Below, in pieces: positions 1 to 11,815 of a DNA stretch of 64,000 nt. Below the pieces are notes generated by a model that made no database searches, had not been told where the DNA came from, and was given only the letters and a program-made list of their open reading frames with translations. How positions within the stretch are numbered: position 1 is the stretch's first letter; every line of letters starts with the position of its first letter. The stretch is from Zygnema cylindricum (Eukaryota; Streptophyta; Zygnematophyceae; Zygnematales; Zygnemataceae). The translations under genes were made by a program, and so were the position numbers. Location: NCBI GenBank assembly GCA_037447655.1, contig JBBHKE010000516.1, forward strand, positions 303,887 through 367,886, in the 5' to 3' direction.

Positions 1-1104
1 GACAATGGAATTTGAAGTTAGATGAGTTTTTAATTGGGCTAGGTTTTAAGAGAATTAGCTTTGATCATTCTATATATATATTCTACAAGGGGAGGATGGG
101 ATAATTTACATTGCTGTATATGTGGATGATCTATTATTAATAAGTAAGTCAATGGATGAAATAAACTGCATTAAAGCGGCTTTAAGGTCTAGGTTTGAGA
201 TGAAGGACCTCGGAGAGGCCAAGTATGTCTTAGGTACACAGGTAGAAAGAGACAGAAACAAAAGGTTGATTATGTTGACTCAGAAAGAAGCAATAGGTAA
301 CATGCTGGAAATATTTGAAATGAAATATGTGAAAGGATCTATAACACCCATGGAATTTAGGCAAAAATTGAAAGGAATTGAGTCAGACTCAGGCATAATG
401 GTTTGTGAGAATCTAGACAGGGGAGGAAGAGTTTTTGGCTTCAAATCCAAATAGACAGGTAGTTGGAATTCTTATAAACTTTATGAATTATACGAGACCC
501 AACATTGCAAAAGTTGTGGGAGTCATGAGTAGAAGTCTGCAAAATCCTAAAAAGGTAGATTGGGAAGCAACAAAAAAGGGTGTTGAGATATCTTCCAGGT
601 ACTCAAAATCTCAAGCTTGTACTCTCAGGAGGACAGGTGAAAATACAGACATGAAGCGATGCTAGCTATGGAGACATGCTAAGCCAAAAATCTACGACCG
701 GCTTCGTTTTGAAAATTGGAGATGAAACTTGCTGCTAGAGTAGCAAATTACAAAAGGTTACAGCTCAAACCACAATGGAGTTAGAATATATGGCAGCAGC
801 TTCCGCCCTCAAGGTGCTCTTATGGGTCAAGTCAATTTTACAGGAACTTCGGTTTATGCAAACTGGTCCTCAAGCTATCAGGTGTGACAACCAGGCAGTT
901 ATTGTAATTGCCTCTAACCCCAGCCATCACTTTAAGAGCACACACATGGATGTTAGACTTCACTTTGTTAGAGAAAAAGTACTTGCAAAAGTTGTTAAAC
1001 TGTGTTATTTACCAGATGAGAAGATGGTGGGTGACATGTTAACAAAAGCCCTTCCTGCTCCCAAGTTACAGTTTTGCAGAGATGTTATTGGACTAAGTGA
1101 GTAA
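1..1104 (+). pseudogene. Ty1/copia pol 3' fragment (reverse transcriptase end plus RNase H)
   Basis: This is the 3' part of a copia-type polyprotein. The reverse transcriptase catalytic motif YVDD is encoded at 119-130, followed by the usual MKDLGEAKYVLG-type block at about 200-235. RNase H follows: an MELEYMAAASA-like block at 775-810, an RCDNQAV motif near 880-897 and a KSTHMDVRLHFVRE block near 935-975. The coding is broken into three reading frames (122-454, 435-665, 775-1104) with stops between them, so the copy is dead. It ends with a stop at 1102-1104, and a purine-rich tract (about 1121-1127) follows as expected for a polypurine tract before the 3' LTR. The 5' part lies outside the window. 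The family call is secure; intactness is excluded. Confidence 0.92.
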
Positions 1105-1127
1105 ATGAGTCTAAAGATTTAGGGGAG

Positions 1128-2175
1128 TGTTGTAATTTATAAATCTTTATTTCGGTAAATAGGGGTAAAAATAACTTAGGATACTAGTAGTACTTACCAT
1201 TATTAACGTTACTCTAGCAAATAGTACAGTAGAGTGTATCGTACTATTACAGGGACATGTGTCGGCGAAATAACGTATGCAAGTTTTTTGGAGTGGCGCC
1301 GACAGTTAGCCATACGTGTCAAACAGTTGACGATTTGATTCACATGATCGGACGAACGGGATCTGATTTGGGTATTCGGGAAACATATGGTACAGTTAAT
1401 CGGTACCATCATCGATCGAATTTGCTCCAACGGACGTGATTCACCCGGGACCACAAACGTGATTCACGAGGGACCACAAGCGTGATTGGCGCGGGACCAC
1501 AAGTGACGAAGCACTCAGGTGCTTCGTACTACACAAGGACATTCGGCTGGACTATAGCGATTACCGCTAACTAAGCATTTCGAACGTTTTGTGTACGTTT
1601 GGAACGTTTTGTGTACGGTTGGAAAACTTTGTGTACGGTTCAATATCTATAAATATCTGAATAACATTGGTTTGTAGTTTAGTGAAATAAAATATAGTGT
1701 TCCATTAATTAGGTTTTTAGAAAATAATAATTAGGGTTTTAAGATACAGTGATGTACAGGTAAGATGCTTTGTCATTATTCAAGATAATAACCATAGTAA
1801 CGATAACCCAAATTAGTGTAGATCACTAGATACACACTGTGAGCATATAACTTAGGACTTAGCCAATTTTGTAGTATCTAGTTTTGGGAATATGATTTTA
1901 TGAAGGCAATTTTTCGAAAACTTCCAAACATCAATTCTTATGGTTTACTTGGTCATTTAAGCTGCAATTTTGGGAATTATCAGTTTACTGTATTTTGTAT
2001 CACTGTGGCAAATTTGAGACATATTGGCTTTGTGAGTCATATTTTGTGTCTGTTCAAAGTTGGCTGTTGAGTAGGTACTTTGATAGTTTCTGTTGTTTTT
2101 CATGTCTACTTCCACTACTACTACTGGTCCTCCTCCTGCAACGGTGGTTGTAGAACAACACATCCAAGATTATTA
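1128..2175 (+). mobile_element. Copia LTR-like unit ending in a gag start (unit 1)
   Basis: The unit starts directly after the polypurine tract of the pol fragment with TGTTGTAA, so its 5' end is a 3' LTR. It then continues through leader-like sequence into an ATG at 2102 that opens a short Ser/Thr/Pro-rich gag-like N-terminus (MSTSTTTTGPPP). Unit 2 at 4211-5147 shows the same order and clear similarity: shared segments include the 'gggaa...ggcaattttt' block and the gag start. The LTR 3' border and a primer-binding site could not be fixed. LTR followed by a new gag start suggests tandemly joined elements rather than a simple 3' LTR. Confidence 0.6.
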
Positions 2176-2179
2176 CTCC

Positions 2180-3511
2180 CTATTCCACACTCCCCTCACT
2201 TCTTTTTTTTAGTTCCATTAGAGTTGTACAACTATAAGCCTTGTCCATTTGGAATCTTTCTAACAAGTTTCCAATAGCCTCTTTTTTAGTTAATTTTTTT
2301 ATCTTTCTATCTCTGTCTCTCTCTACATGAATTCCCAAAGTATACCTTGCTTCTCCTATATCCTTCATCTCAAATCTTTATTTTAAATCATTTTTCAACA
2401 TATTTATTTTATCCATAGATTTACTTAAAATAAGAAAATCATCAACATAAATTGCAATGAAAAAAATTCCTTCCTCATCTTCAAATAAGTTAATTGAGTG
2501 ATTTGAGCTGATCTGAATATAACCCAAACTCGTAAGAAACTCATCCTGCTTCTTATTCCATTAGCAAGGGGCGTGTTTCAGCCCATAAAAAGATTTGATC
2601 AATCGGCATACCTTGCTCTCCTTTCTTGCTCCACAAGTCATGTGGTGTGGCATAAAAATCTTCTTTTCCAACTCTACATGTAGGAAGGTCGTCCTGATGT
2701 CCATGTGATGTACTTCTATGTCTTCTGCTGTCGCCATACTAAGAAGTATCCGAACCGAGGGAAGTATCCGAACGGAAGGAAACATGACGACCGGAGCAAA
2801 AGTTTTATCATAGTTAATTCCTTCTTTCTAGGTAAATCCTTTCGCCACTAACTGAGCCTTGTAGCGCTCAATGGTGTTATCCGGGTTGATTTTCAATTGT
2901 AGCACCCACTTACACCCAATTGGATTTTTATGAGGAGGAGAGTCCAAAAATTACCATGTATCGGCCGCCATTATTGAATTCATCTCCTCATTAATGGCTG
3001 TCTTCCACTGGTTCTTTTTAGGACAGTTCATTGCCTCCTTATAAGTTTGAGGTTCATCGGGGTGAGAAAGTTTGGTTACCTTGTTGGTAACTTGTCTCTC
3101 TTGCAGTCTTTTGTTGCTTCTTCTTCCACCCTCAAACTCTGTTGCAAAAATAAATGGCTCTCGTGGATTCTTCCGAACAATTTCAACTTCTCCCATATCC
3201 CTCGATTTTTGATCTATTTCCACCACGTCTTCTACTTTGGTTGGAACATTTACTAAGGGTTCCACGGTTGAGTCCTCTTTTATCTGATCCGTACCTGTAA
3301 GATCATCATTTTCTCGGAAACTTGGATAGTTAGGAAGCTCAAAGTCGTCACAATTTTTTGACTCAAATCTGATTTTGACAGTTTTTCTATACTTAGAGGG
3401 ATTTATAGATTTCCTTTTATCCATGACCATTAGATGCTTCACTAGGATTATTTCTTCTCTCTTGCGATCATAGACTCTATATCCATTTACATCTTCATCG
3501 TATCCTAACAA
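2180..3511 (-). pseudogene. Copia integrase tail and reverse transcriptase fragment
   Basis: The first stretch (3511-2951) encodes the post-integrase part (MLGYDEDVNGYRVYD) and runs into the start of reverse transcriptase (TYKEAMNCPKKNQWKTAINE, EMNSIMAADTW). The next (2785-2561) carries the RT block IEVHHMDIRTTFLHVEL and LIKSFYGLKHAP. The catalytic YVDD motif is readable at about 2436-2425 (IAIYVDDFLILSKS). The last piece (2368-2180) is MKDIGEARYTLGIHVERD and ends at the junction with unit 1. A short direct repeat near 2745-2780 (agtatccgaac twice) and several stops show decay. Confidence 0.85.
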
Positions 3512-3519
3512 ATATTGTG

Positions 3520-4205
3520 GCTTTACTTTTGGATCTAACTTCCAATTTGATCAATCAGTGTTTAGACTGGACACTTGACTACCGAAAACGTGTAAGTGTG
3601 AAACATCTGGTTTTCGGCCTGTCCATCTCTCATACGGTGTTTGGCCTATTACTACAGAAGTAAGAACTCTATTCTTGAGATAATTAGCATAGCTCATTGC
3701 TTCGGCCCAAAATCTCTTTTATATATTCTTATATTATAACATACTCCTGGCAGTATCACTTAGTGTTCTATTTAACCTCTCGGCTACAACATTGTGCTCA
3801 AGATTTTGAGGAACTGTCTTTTGGTATTGCACTCCATCTTCTCTCAAAAAATCCTCAAATTGATTTGAGGTATAATCTCCCCCATTATCACTCCTTACTC
3901 TCTTATTCGAGGTTTCGTGGAGTTTCTCACTCCACGCTTTATAATCCTTAATAACCTATGAGGCCTCTAATTTTTTTTTTTTTAAATACACTCTTGAGGA
4001 CAAAGACCAATCGTCAGTGATTGTCATGATAAACCTCTTACCACCGGGTGAGGGCACTTTCGCCTGTCCGCAAATATCAGTGTGTACTAAGTCTAACAAT
4101 TTTTCTCTATTATAGGTGGCTTCCTTTGGGAAGGGTAACTTGTGTGCCTTACCTTGAGCACAACCACTACAGTTGTTGTTTTTAATAGCTTTATTCTTAG
4201 TAGAT
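3520..4205 (-). pseudogene. Copia integrase core fragment
   Basis: On the minus strand the segment encodes the second half of the HHCC zinc-binding region (CSGCAQGKAHKLPFP) and then the integrase core beginning LLDLVHTDICGQ, where D is the first catalytic aspartate. The glutamate-side region and the GRPPDVSHLHVFGS-type block are present but broken by stops around 3700-3960. A T-run at 3969-3983 adds a frameshift. It is the continuation of the protease segment across the inserted LTR unit. Confidence 0.8.
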
Positions 4206-4210
4206 AGAGC

Positions 4211-5147
4211 TGTGAGGGGAGAAATAATACTTATAATATTTTTTGGGAATGCTAGATGTAATACTTACCTTGAATAGTGTGACAGTGAAGTATTGCTCTA
4301 AGAGTATTACGTACGGTCTTATGAGACACGCGTCGATGGTTTAGACAAACGCAAGAAAGATGGAATGAACCCGGACACATGGCGCCTATCGAACGAGTGA
4401 CCTCCGTAAATCGGGCGGACGGGAAATGAACCGGACATCTGGGAACACAATTGTGAAAGAGTAAACATCGGACGTCGATCTCTATCAGGCTGACGGTTGA
4501 GATTTGAGTGGGGACAATAGGTGACAAGATGCACCCTAAGCTGACCAGATATTCGTACTAGTATTCAACAGCAGGTTGGACATATTATACACTTGCTGAC
4601 TCAGCCAACAAAATTAGGAGTACGGCTCCAGATTAGGAAAACTTGACGAAACATTCATCTGTAACGTAGTGCATTATGAAATATTGTTTCACTGTTTAGT
4701 TTATAGGCTAGTTGCAATTAGGTTTTGGAAATACATTAGCGTAGCTTATCGTACTACAGTACTGTACCACTATTCCTGGTGCAGTCATCTGATTTTTCAA
4801 TGAGCAATAGATACTCACTCACTGTATAAAGTTTTAGGACTTAGAATTATTTTGTATTTCAGTTTTGGGATATTGGGAATCTAAAAGGCAATTTTTGGGA
4901 AACTTCCAAGTCTCATATCTTATGGTTTACAGATTCAATCGGTCTGTAAGTTTGGGAGTTTACGGTGTGTATGGTGATTATCTTGTGTGCTAAATTTTGC
5001 ATAAATCTGATGTGTGAGTCAATTTTTACAATGTGATAAAGATCAGTGTTTGATAGGATTTCTTGTTAGCTTCTGCTTAAGTATGTCTACTTCTACACCT
5101 ACTGCTGCAGCACCACTTGCACCAGTTGTCATAGAACAACAATAGTC
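4211..5147 (+). mobile_element. Copia LTR-like unit ending in a gag start (unit 2), nested in the minus-strand element
   Basis: This plus-strand block splits the GAG-pre-integrase/integrase region of the minus-strand copia element. It begins with an aggggag tract like the polypurine tract of unit 1, runs through diverged LTR and leader sequence, and ends just after an ATG at 5083 that encodes MSTSTPTAAAPLAP and stops at 5143. Unit 1 and unit 2 stop resembling each other at nearly the same place, shortly after a shared GAACAACA. No target-site duplication could be fixed. Confidence 0.55.
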
Positions 5148-5159
5148 ACTCAGGTTTTC

Positions 5160-5740
5160 ATTTTTTTCAAACTGAATTCCTTTCACTGTTCCCATCTTTT
5201 CATTTCTTTTAACTTATCTAAGTGCATATGTCCAAGCCTCGTATGTCACAACATAAGATCATGAACACCAACATAGTCGAGTTTATTCTTTTCATTGCTT
5301 AAAATCAGCCTAAATATCCTTTGGCTACCTTTTTCATCAGTGAAATACACTTCCTCCTCAAAGCTAGCAGTAAAGGCTCCATTCCTAGTGGTAGTCTCGA
5401 AACCTTTATCATCTAACACAGACGTTGAGATGAGGTTTTTGTTTAACTCTAGAATAAACAACACATCATAGAATGTCACTTTAGATGTCTTTCCCTCCAC
5501 TAAGACTTTCAGATCTACCGATCCTACCATAGTAATTGTGACTACCCTCCCATCCCCATACTCAATCTCTACGGTGGGAATCTTTCTCATCTTAGTGAAA
5601 AGGTGTTTATCGTTACACATATGCATAGAGGCACCCGAGTCCACAATCCATCTTCTTTCACCTTTCAAACCTCCGAAAGCACATTTCTGCTTTCGAGGAA
5701 TTTTGACCTCGGCCTTCGCCTCCAACTCCTCATCCAACAA
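5160..5740 (-). pseudogene. Copia protease and start of GAG-pre-integrase
   Basis: The segment encodes the aspartic protease signature WIVDSGASMHM (catalytic D in DSG), with a retroviral-type beta domain after it up to LISTSVLDDKG. About 140 residues downstream begins a GAG-pre-integrase block in which the expected WH is read as a TGA stop followed by HTRLGHMHLDKLKEM. The frame is then lost where the plus-strand LTR unit begins at about 5147. Protease would process the polyprotein in an active element. Confidence 0.85.
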
Positions 5741-5836
5741 GAGCTCATCGTCCTCGTCCTCAAATTCCTCTTCGTGTACCTAAGTCACAAGAGCCTTTTT
5801 CTTTCCTCTTGGAGGTCCACAGATCTACCCTTCTTT

Positions 5837-6445
5837 TTACCGAATTTCGGTTAGCTTAGGGCACTCCGCCATATAGTGCCATGGTTTCTTACAAAAGTGG
5901 CACAAACCCTTGGGAGCCCTCGGTCCCAACTCGTCGGTTTGATTTTTCTGCCCCCCCCCCCCTTTATAATTTTCGACCGGTTTCCTGGAATCTTTGTTCC
6001 TGTGATCGGTCCTACCTGCCAAGGCTTGCCCACTTTTTCCTCCCCTTTGGATCTGTATCATTTTCTCTTGAACGAGAATCATCCCTACCACTGAATTCCA
6101 TATCCACCTTGAGTCCAAGAAGTACTACAAAAGGTTGACTATGTTATCGAACTCATCTGGTAACTTCATAAGCGAGCAGTTAACCTTCATCTTTTCGATT
6201 TCAACATGTCCAACACTCTCTAGCTCCATGAAAAGTGTTGCGAGCTCATTACAAAAATCCAACATCTTTCTTCCATTGTATACATGTGCGTCAATTTTCT
6301 CATCAGCCAATATCTTTTGTTGAATCATACCACTTTCGTACATCTCTATGAGAGCCACCCAAATATCGGATGCCCTCTCTACATGCAAATGAGAAGATGC
6401 AAGCCCTTGAGTAAGATGGCGGAAGATGAAGTGCTTTGCCGCCAT
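5837..6445 (-). pseudogene. Copia gag with CCHC zinc knuckle
   Basis: The first open stretch (6445-6125) encodes a UBN2-like gag segment with the typical spacing of a copia capsid (RASDIWVALIEMYES, then FMELESVGH and LPDEFDNIVNLL). The next (6118-5837) encodes a basic, glycine-rich linker and a nucleocapsid zinc knuckle of the form C-X2-C-X4-H-X4-C (CHFCKKPWHYMAEC). The two stretches are separated by a stop or frame change near 6120, and a run of C at 5951-5960 also disturbs the frame. In an active element this protein packages the retrotransposon RNA; this copy is broken. Confidence 0.85.
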
Positions 6446-6510
6446 ATTGTTGTAGTCCTAGGTATCGGTATCATTCTCCTCGTATTTCGGAATAGGTGAC
6501 ATAAATGTCA

Positions 6511-9500
6511 AACTGGTTGCTATTGATGTGACTGTCTTCTTTTCCTTTTCTTTGTCCACCACCTCCCCTTCTTTTGTCTACTTCGTTATAGATGGATCTG
6601 CATCTCTGGTGAATCTGCTTCCTGTAAACCCTGGAGGGATCCTGAGACTAGATAGACGCCTCACTCGTCCATTAAGTATTCCCCAAAACCTTTTCTCACA
6701 TAGAGCTCATGTCATCATACTTTCCTATTATATGAATTTCTATCTGTGTTTCTCTTTAAACGTGTTTTTTTTCTCTTTCTCATTTACCTCTTTTTTTCCT
6801 CCACTTTCATTTTTTTTATTTTTTTATTTCCCTCTATAATTGATGTATTTTTTTAACTAAAAGTAAACTACTACAATTGCCTTTTATACTATATAGTTGC
6901 TTTAACAATGATTAGTATATGTTTAACCCTTGCAATTCGTCGACTCTGTTTGTAAACACATATTTTTTAAGAAGGCTAGTAGCCGCCTAAAGATCTACGT
7001 TTATTTGGTGGTAAAATCTCACGGGAACTGTCTTCAATATGAAAAATTTTCCTTCTTCAAATATTTGTGCTATGGGAAAAGGCTAAAAAAGAAACATTTA
7101 TTGGCCCTCTCAAGAACTTCATCCATAAAAGAGACTTATGAGGCTCTTGGTTGTGACTATTTGGTGTATGTAATTGTGGGGTAGGCCTCATTCTACAAGA
7201 GGTCATCCCCATTTATATCTTTTCCTTAGCCTTGTTTTTTAATTATTTTACCTCTAAAATCAACATTTTGTCTATTGCACTATAGTAGATGATGGTTGTG
7301 GGGATCCATTCCCTGAACAACTCTTTCACTTGCAATTTTTCCTCAAAGTATTTGGCTACCTTTAACTTCTTTTCCATGAATTTTACTAATTTATTGGAGC
7401 CCGCATTCATTTTGGATTTTGCCTCTAAATATCTGTATGTGTTTGGAAAAAAGTTGGATAGCTCTTATTTTTCCATTTTATGTGCATGTCTTGTTTTTTC
7501 ACTTTAACAAGTACATGCGAAAAAAGTTGGATAATTATTGTATTTTTCACTTTGTAGGTGAATAACATTGTAACTAAGTGATATAATTCGTTTTTTATTT
7601 TTGCTTTTGCTTATTTTCGGGTCATAAAGCATATTTCATCCCAATCAAATTTGTTAAGTTGCACTTGGACATTCTTCCAAACTTCCATAAAAAATTTTTG
7701 GATATAGAGGTCATGTAAATTTCCAAATTCATTTTTTAGATTTTTATCCTATGTTTGCCTCTTTGATTTAATATTTTTTACCTTAGTACTTGAGCGGGAA
7801 GGGGCCAACAACCCCAATAGGCTATTGCGTTTTTTTTATAGGCTTTTTTTTATTTTTTTAATGTGGAGTGTCTCTTCTCTTCTCATTTTATTTGGCCTTG
7901 TTTTCTTGTGGCTTTACATTTTTCCTACGTGTTTTAGTGCTTTAAAGAGCAATACACACTAATGGCTTTTTGATGGTGTTGTTGTCCCCTCCTTTTGCTA
8001 TAGCAAGACCGATGTTAAAACACTATATGATTTGTTGTCGCTCCTTAAACACTATGTTCGTGCGACCTTGTCCACCAACCACTTTGTGACCAATTTATAT
8101 CTAAAAATAAATATTAACAACATTATGAATTACACCCTCTGGATTATATCCCTAATTTTCAAGACACCTTTCGGATTGTTTCCCCAATTTTCAAACACCC
8201 TATTTATTTTTAAAATTAACTCCTCCGAATTGTTTCCCTAATATTCAAGAAACTTTCCGGATTGTTTCCCCAATTTTCAAGCACAATACCTTGCAGCTTG
8301 TTTTGATACGTCAACGTCTTTTTTATGTTAATTCTTATTGTTTTCAGAGGAAATATTGGTGCGTCATGGATTTTGGCACAACTTGTGTTCAAAATATTTC
8401 CTTCGTGTCACTATTTGTTTCTCATTTTCTTAAAAATCTCGTATTTGTTTTGTTTACAAACAAGGGTTATGTGTGCTCGACAATTGCTTTATTTGTGGAG
8501 TTTTGTTAGTGTAGTAAGGTTTTTTTTATTTCCAATATTTTTTCTTAATGCATTGGCTATTTGCAAGAACGAATCCGAGTGTATAAAGTCAGATATGAGG
8601 TGGGTTTAAATCAATCTTATAACTTTATTTCATCTTTTTGTTTAACGGGTGTTGTCCAATAATAGAGAAACCATTGAGAGCTTCCATGCCAGAGTAAGCT
8701 TGCCCTATTGTTTGTTTTTGTCATTTTTCTTTGTATTCCTCATACGTTTGGCCCCAAATTCTAGGGCTATAAGTCTCTATCTTTCATACGTTGGGTTTGA
8801 ATGTGGGGCAGTTGGTAGATTATTTTTAAAGCCAGACATTTCTCTTTGTAATATTTTTCAAATTTGGAGAAAATGTTATATTCTGTAGTTTTATCAACCT
8901 CAGTTTTACTTCTTTGTGCCCTCTACGTGTATTTGTTTGGTCTTATATTCTTTAAGAGTGTTAGGGTATTATCTCTTTTTGTGAGTTGTTATTATAATTT
9001 TTTGCCCCTACCTATATTTGTTTCTCGAATGGCTATTTTATAATTTATATATGTTGAATTTCCGAGCCCAAAGTGTGTTCTTGAGGGTTACAATTCTTTG
9101 TTTCTCATTCATGTTTGTCATCCAAAACTTTTGATTCTTCTCATTCGAGCAATTATTTTTGTTTTGTTTTCCTATTTCCAATCTTTTGTCCTTGGTTGGG
9201 GGGGCTTTTGATACTTCAAGACATTTTCCTATCGCCATTTTCTCGAACTCACCTTCTAGTTATTCCACCAAACTCTAAGTGTACTCCTATCATCCTCATG
9301 TAACAGGGTACCATTTGCTCGTGTACTCATTATTTATCCCATCTTCAACATCTTTGCTCGTAACCGAAATATCTTTCAAGGATGTGTGACATTTTTTGCT
9401 TTTTCGAATAATCTTTTGGCCTCCTTTTTGTTTTTAAAGGTTTAGTCTCTTAATAGAAAGAAATAGCCTATAGAAAGAATGTTATAGTGGACTTTGAACT

Positions 9501-9900
9501 TAAAATAATTATGTAAGCCACAATCAATATGTAACAAAATTGGTGTGATGGTAATGGTTTCTTCATTAGATTGTCGATTGTGATAATGGCTTTCTTCTTA
9601 AAGTAAAATGCTTTAACGATCAAGCAATTTAATGAGAGAGCGACTCTCCCTACAAAATTTGATAATACTATCTACCACGGCCACATGCATCTGTTGTATT
9701 AGTCTTATTGAGCAAAGAGTTTTAGCCACCACGTGAATACGTGGAGAAAAAATGTTAGAGGGCTACCAATCCTTACTCCGACAATTATAGGTGAGAGAAA
9801 AAGTGACAATAAAATTATACAAGTTCATGTTATAAACTCACAATGTTCCCTATAAGATCAAAAAAGATTAAAAGGAGAAAAGGTCGAGCAAAAAGGGTGA
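6511..9900. other. AT-rich stretch without a recognisable gene
   Basis: Open frames here are short and have no motifs I recognise. At about 8135-8285 there is a degenerate tandem repeat built on 'ggattgtttccccaattttcaa'. The rest is T-rich on the plus strand and could be old, decayed transposon sequence. Confidence 0.6.
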
Positions 9901-9902
9901 AA

Positions 9903-9904
<2 letters not shown>

Positions 9905-9980
<76 letters not shown>
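9905..9980. repeat. (AG)n microsatellite
   Basis: About 75 bp of uninterrupted AG dinucleotides. Open frames across it encode only Arg-Glu or Ser-Leu repeats and are not genes. Confidence 0.98.
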
Positions 9981-9985
<5 letters not shown>

Positions 9986-10123
9986 CAAAATATCTAGAGA
10001 AAAGACAAAGAGCACCAAAGTCAGACCAAATAAAGCAAAGTAAAGATATAGACAATGTCAAAGGCCAAAAGACGAAAGATGCCTCGCAAAAAACATAAAT
10101 CTTAACATACGAAATGAGAAATT

Positions 10124-10136
<13 letters not shown>

Positions 10137-10169
<33 letters not shown>
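10137..10169. repeat. (TA)n microsatellite
   Basis: Alternating TA dinucleotides with one interruption (tacatata) near the start. Confidence 0.95.
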
Positions 10170-10172
<3 letters not shown>

Positions 10173-10688
10173 TTGGCCTACCGAGAAGCATCGAGGAATG
10201 TACACAACTATTGAATACAAAGAAAATAGGTCAACAGAGAAAGGGCCACGAATAATCTTACATACGTCTAATTTTTTACGTGATACCGTTAGTATAATTT
10301 ATGACGAGAGATTTCAAAACGCAAGTAAAGAAGTCTCAAATTTGGTCATGCTTAGAAAAATACATTGGTTAAAAAAACCATGAATAAAACTTGTGGCCAT
10401 CAAAATTATGGATATTATATTAAGTGGCGTGATTAGGCCGTTTACTTGTCGAAGTGTTAGAGGCTATGATGTCAAACACATAAAAGCAGTTGATGCATCC
10501 CTTTTACATTTTCAATTATCAATTTTATTGAGAAGAATCTAATTTTTTTGCGTGTCTTTTTAGATTCAAACATTTAATATCGAGGACTTCTCTCCCTTCA
10601 AATTTGTCTCTCGCCCATTCTCTATATAGATTTCCGTTTTCCTCTCTTTCCCTCTTTTTTTCCTTTCATTTCCCCATATCTCTTTCCA

Positions 10689-10721
<33 letters not shown>

Positions 10722-11072
10722 CCTCCCATTGGTTGCCCCCATTTCGATCTCTTTGTCCCATCCCATTCTTTTTTCTCTCTACCTCTCTATCCCACCTGCC
10801 TTTCCCGCCTTCCTCGGAGGGAGGGATTAGAATTTGGAGAGGGGAGCCGGAGGAGATACAGCTAGTGAGGGTAAGGGGGGAGTACAAACGGGAACAGAAG
10901 TGAAATAACCAACTGTAGATCGCTAAATTGATTAATTCGCGATGTACCGATCGCTAAATTGATTTCATTCGCGATATACCGTCCGATACTGAACCGCTAT
11001 CTTAGTGAAAAGCAGCAATCTAGTTAGTACGCCGTAAAAAAAACCGCCAGTTCGGTTACGGTTTGTACATTA
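10170..11072. other. Intergenic stretch, no gene seen
   Basis: It contains a CT-rich tract at 10640-10730, a G-rich patch near 10805-10890 and a direct repeat at about 10916-10982 built on 'gatcgctaaattgatt...attcgcgat'. No coding signal is recognisable. Confidence 0.6.
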
Positions 11073-11216
11073 CACCTTGAATTGTTATTAGCGTATAGAA
11101 ATTATTAGTGTAAAGAAAAAATTATCGTCATTCATTCTATTTTAGTGTCAGGAGACGTATGTCAAAATTTTGGGGTGTTGATATTGCGTAGATAAGGCTA
11201 ATAACAATTCACGGTG
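11073..11216. mobile_element. TA-flanked MITE, copy Y1 (144 bp)
   Basis: The ends are inverted repeats: the left end CACCTTGAATTGTTATTAGC matches the reverse complement of the right end at 19 of 20 positions. Each end is flanked by TA (11071-11072 and 11217-11218). TA target duplication is typical of Tc1/mariner-like MITEs. It encodes no protein. Confidence 0.75.
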
Positions 11217-11223
11217 TACAGTA

Positions 11224-11785
11224 CACCGCCAATCGCTATTAGCGTACATGTTTCTTTAGCGTATAGGAATAATTACAGTGATTTACGCTAATTAGGAATT
11301 TGAAAATTTTGAAAAAAAAACATACATTCTAACTGCTTAATAATGCTAATTTGGGTCATTGAAAAAAATATATGTCGGTCGCAAACACGCTTACATTAAT
11401 ATAGGTACTTGTACAAAATATGACAAATCGTACACAAATCATACGTTCACATAGTCGAAACGTGGTTGTTGAACGAATATGTGCAAACGTGATATTTGAT
11501 AGCCCAATTTCATCCCCTTTTTAGAGCGCATATTCTCATGCGTCCGCGGTTACTAAAACTCATTAATTATATTTTTTCACTTACAAAGGTACGATTTTGT
11601 ACGGTCTGACACTGACCGTACACCACACTATTTAAATGACAACGTACTTTCATTTTGTGCAGTACTTGGAAAAAAACCCCAAATGGCGTAAAGAAAAAAA
11701 CATAATAAATTATGCTATTTGAGAATTTGAAAAAAAAAAAAAGGGACGGAATTAGTATACATTACGCTAATAGCGATTGGAGGTG
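11224..11785. mobile_element. TA-flanked MITE, copy Y2 (562 bp)
   Basis: The left end CACCGCCAATCGCTATTAGC matches the reverse complement of the right end at 19 of 20 positions. TA flanks both ends (11222-11223, 11786-11787). Its interior from about 11240 on is similar to 13486-13706, which identifies the latter as part of copy Y3. It belongs to the same TIR family as Y1 but has a longer interior. No open frame of note. Confidence 0.78.
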
Positions 11786-11814
11786 TACTGTACACCGCCA
11801 ATCGTTATTAGCGT
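11764..11814. repeat. Palindrome at the Y2-Y3 junction
   Basis: The right terminus of Y2 and the left terminus of Y3 face each other across 'tactgta', producing a near-perfect 51-bp inverted repeat. The equivalent Y1-Y2 junction palindrome spans about 11196-11245. Confidence 0.85.
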
Positions 11815-11815
11815 G

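Larger units (their letters stand above)
2176..6510 (-). mobile_element. Decayed Ty1/copia element, minus strand, interrupted and truncated
   Basis: Read on the minus strand from 6510 down, the order is gag, zinc knuckle, protease, GAG-pre-integrase, integrase and reverse transcriptase, which is the Ty1/copia order (integrase before RT). The element is interrupted at about 4211-5147 by the plus-strand LTR/gag unit 2. It is cut off inside or just after reverse transcriptase at about 2176, where it abuts plus-strand unit 1; RNase H and the 3' LTR are missing. Stops and frameshifts are present throughout. Components are listed separately. Confidence 0.88.

Noticed and set aside
4252-4534. Two overlapping minus-strand frames of 71-91 codons
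   Set aside because: They lie inside the plus-strand copia LTR unit, which is non-coding there, and have no recognisable motif.
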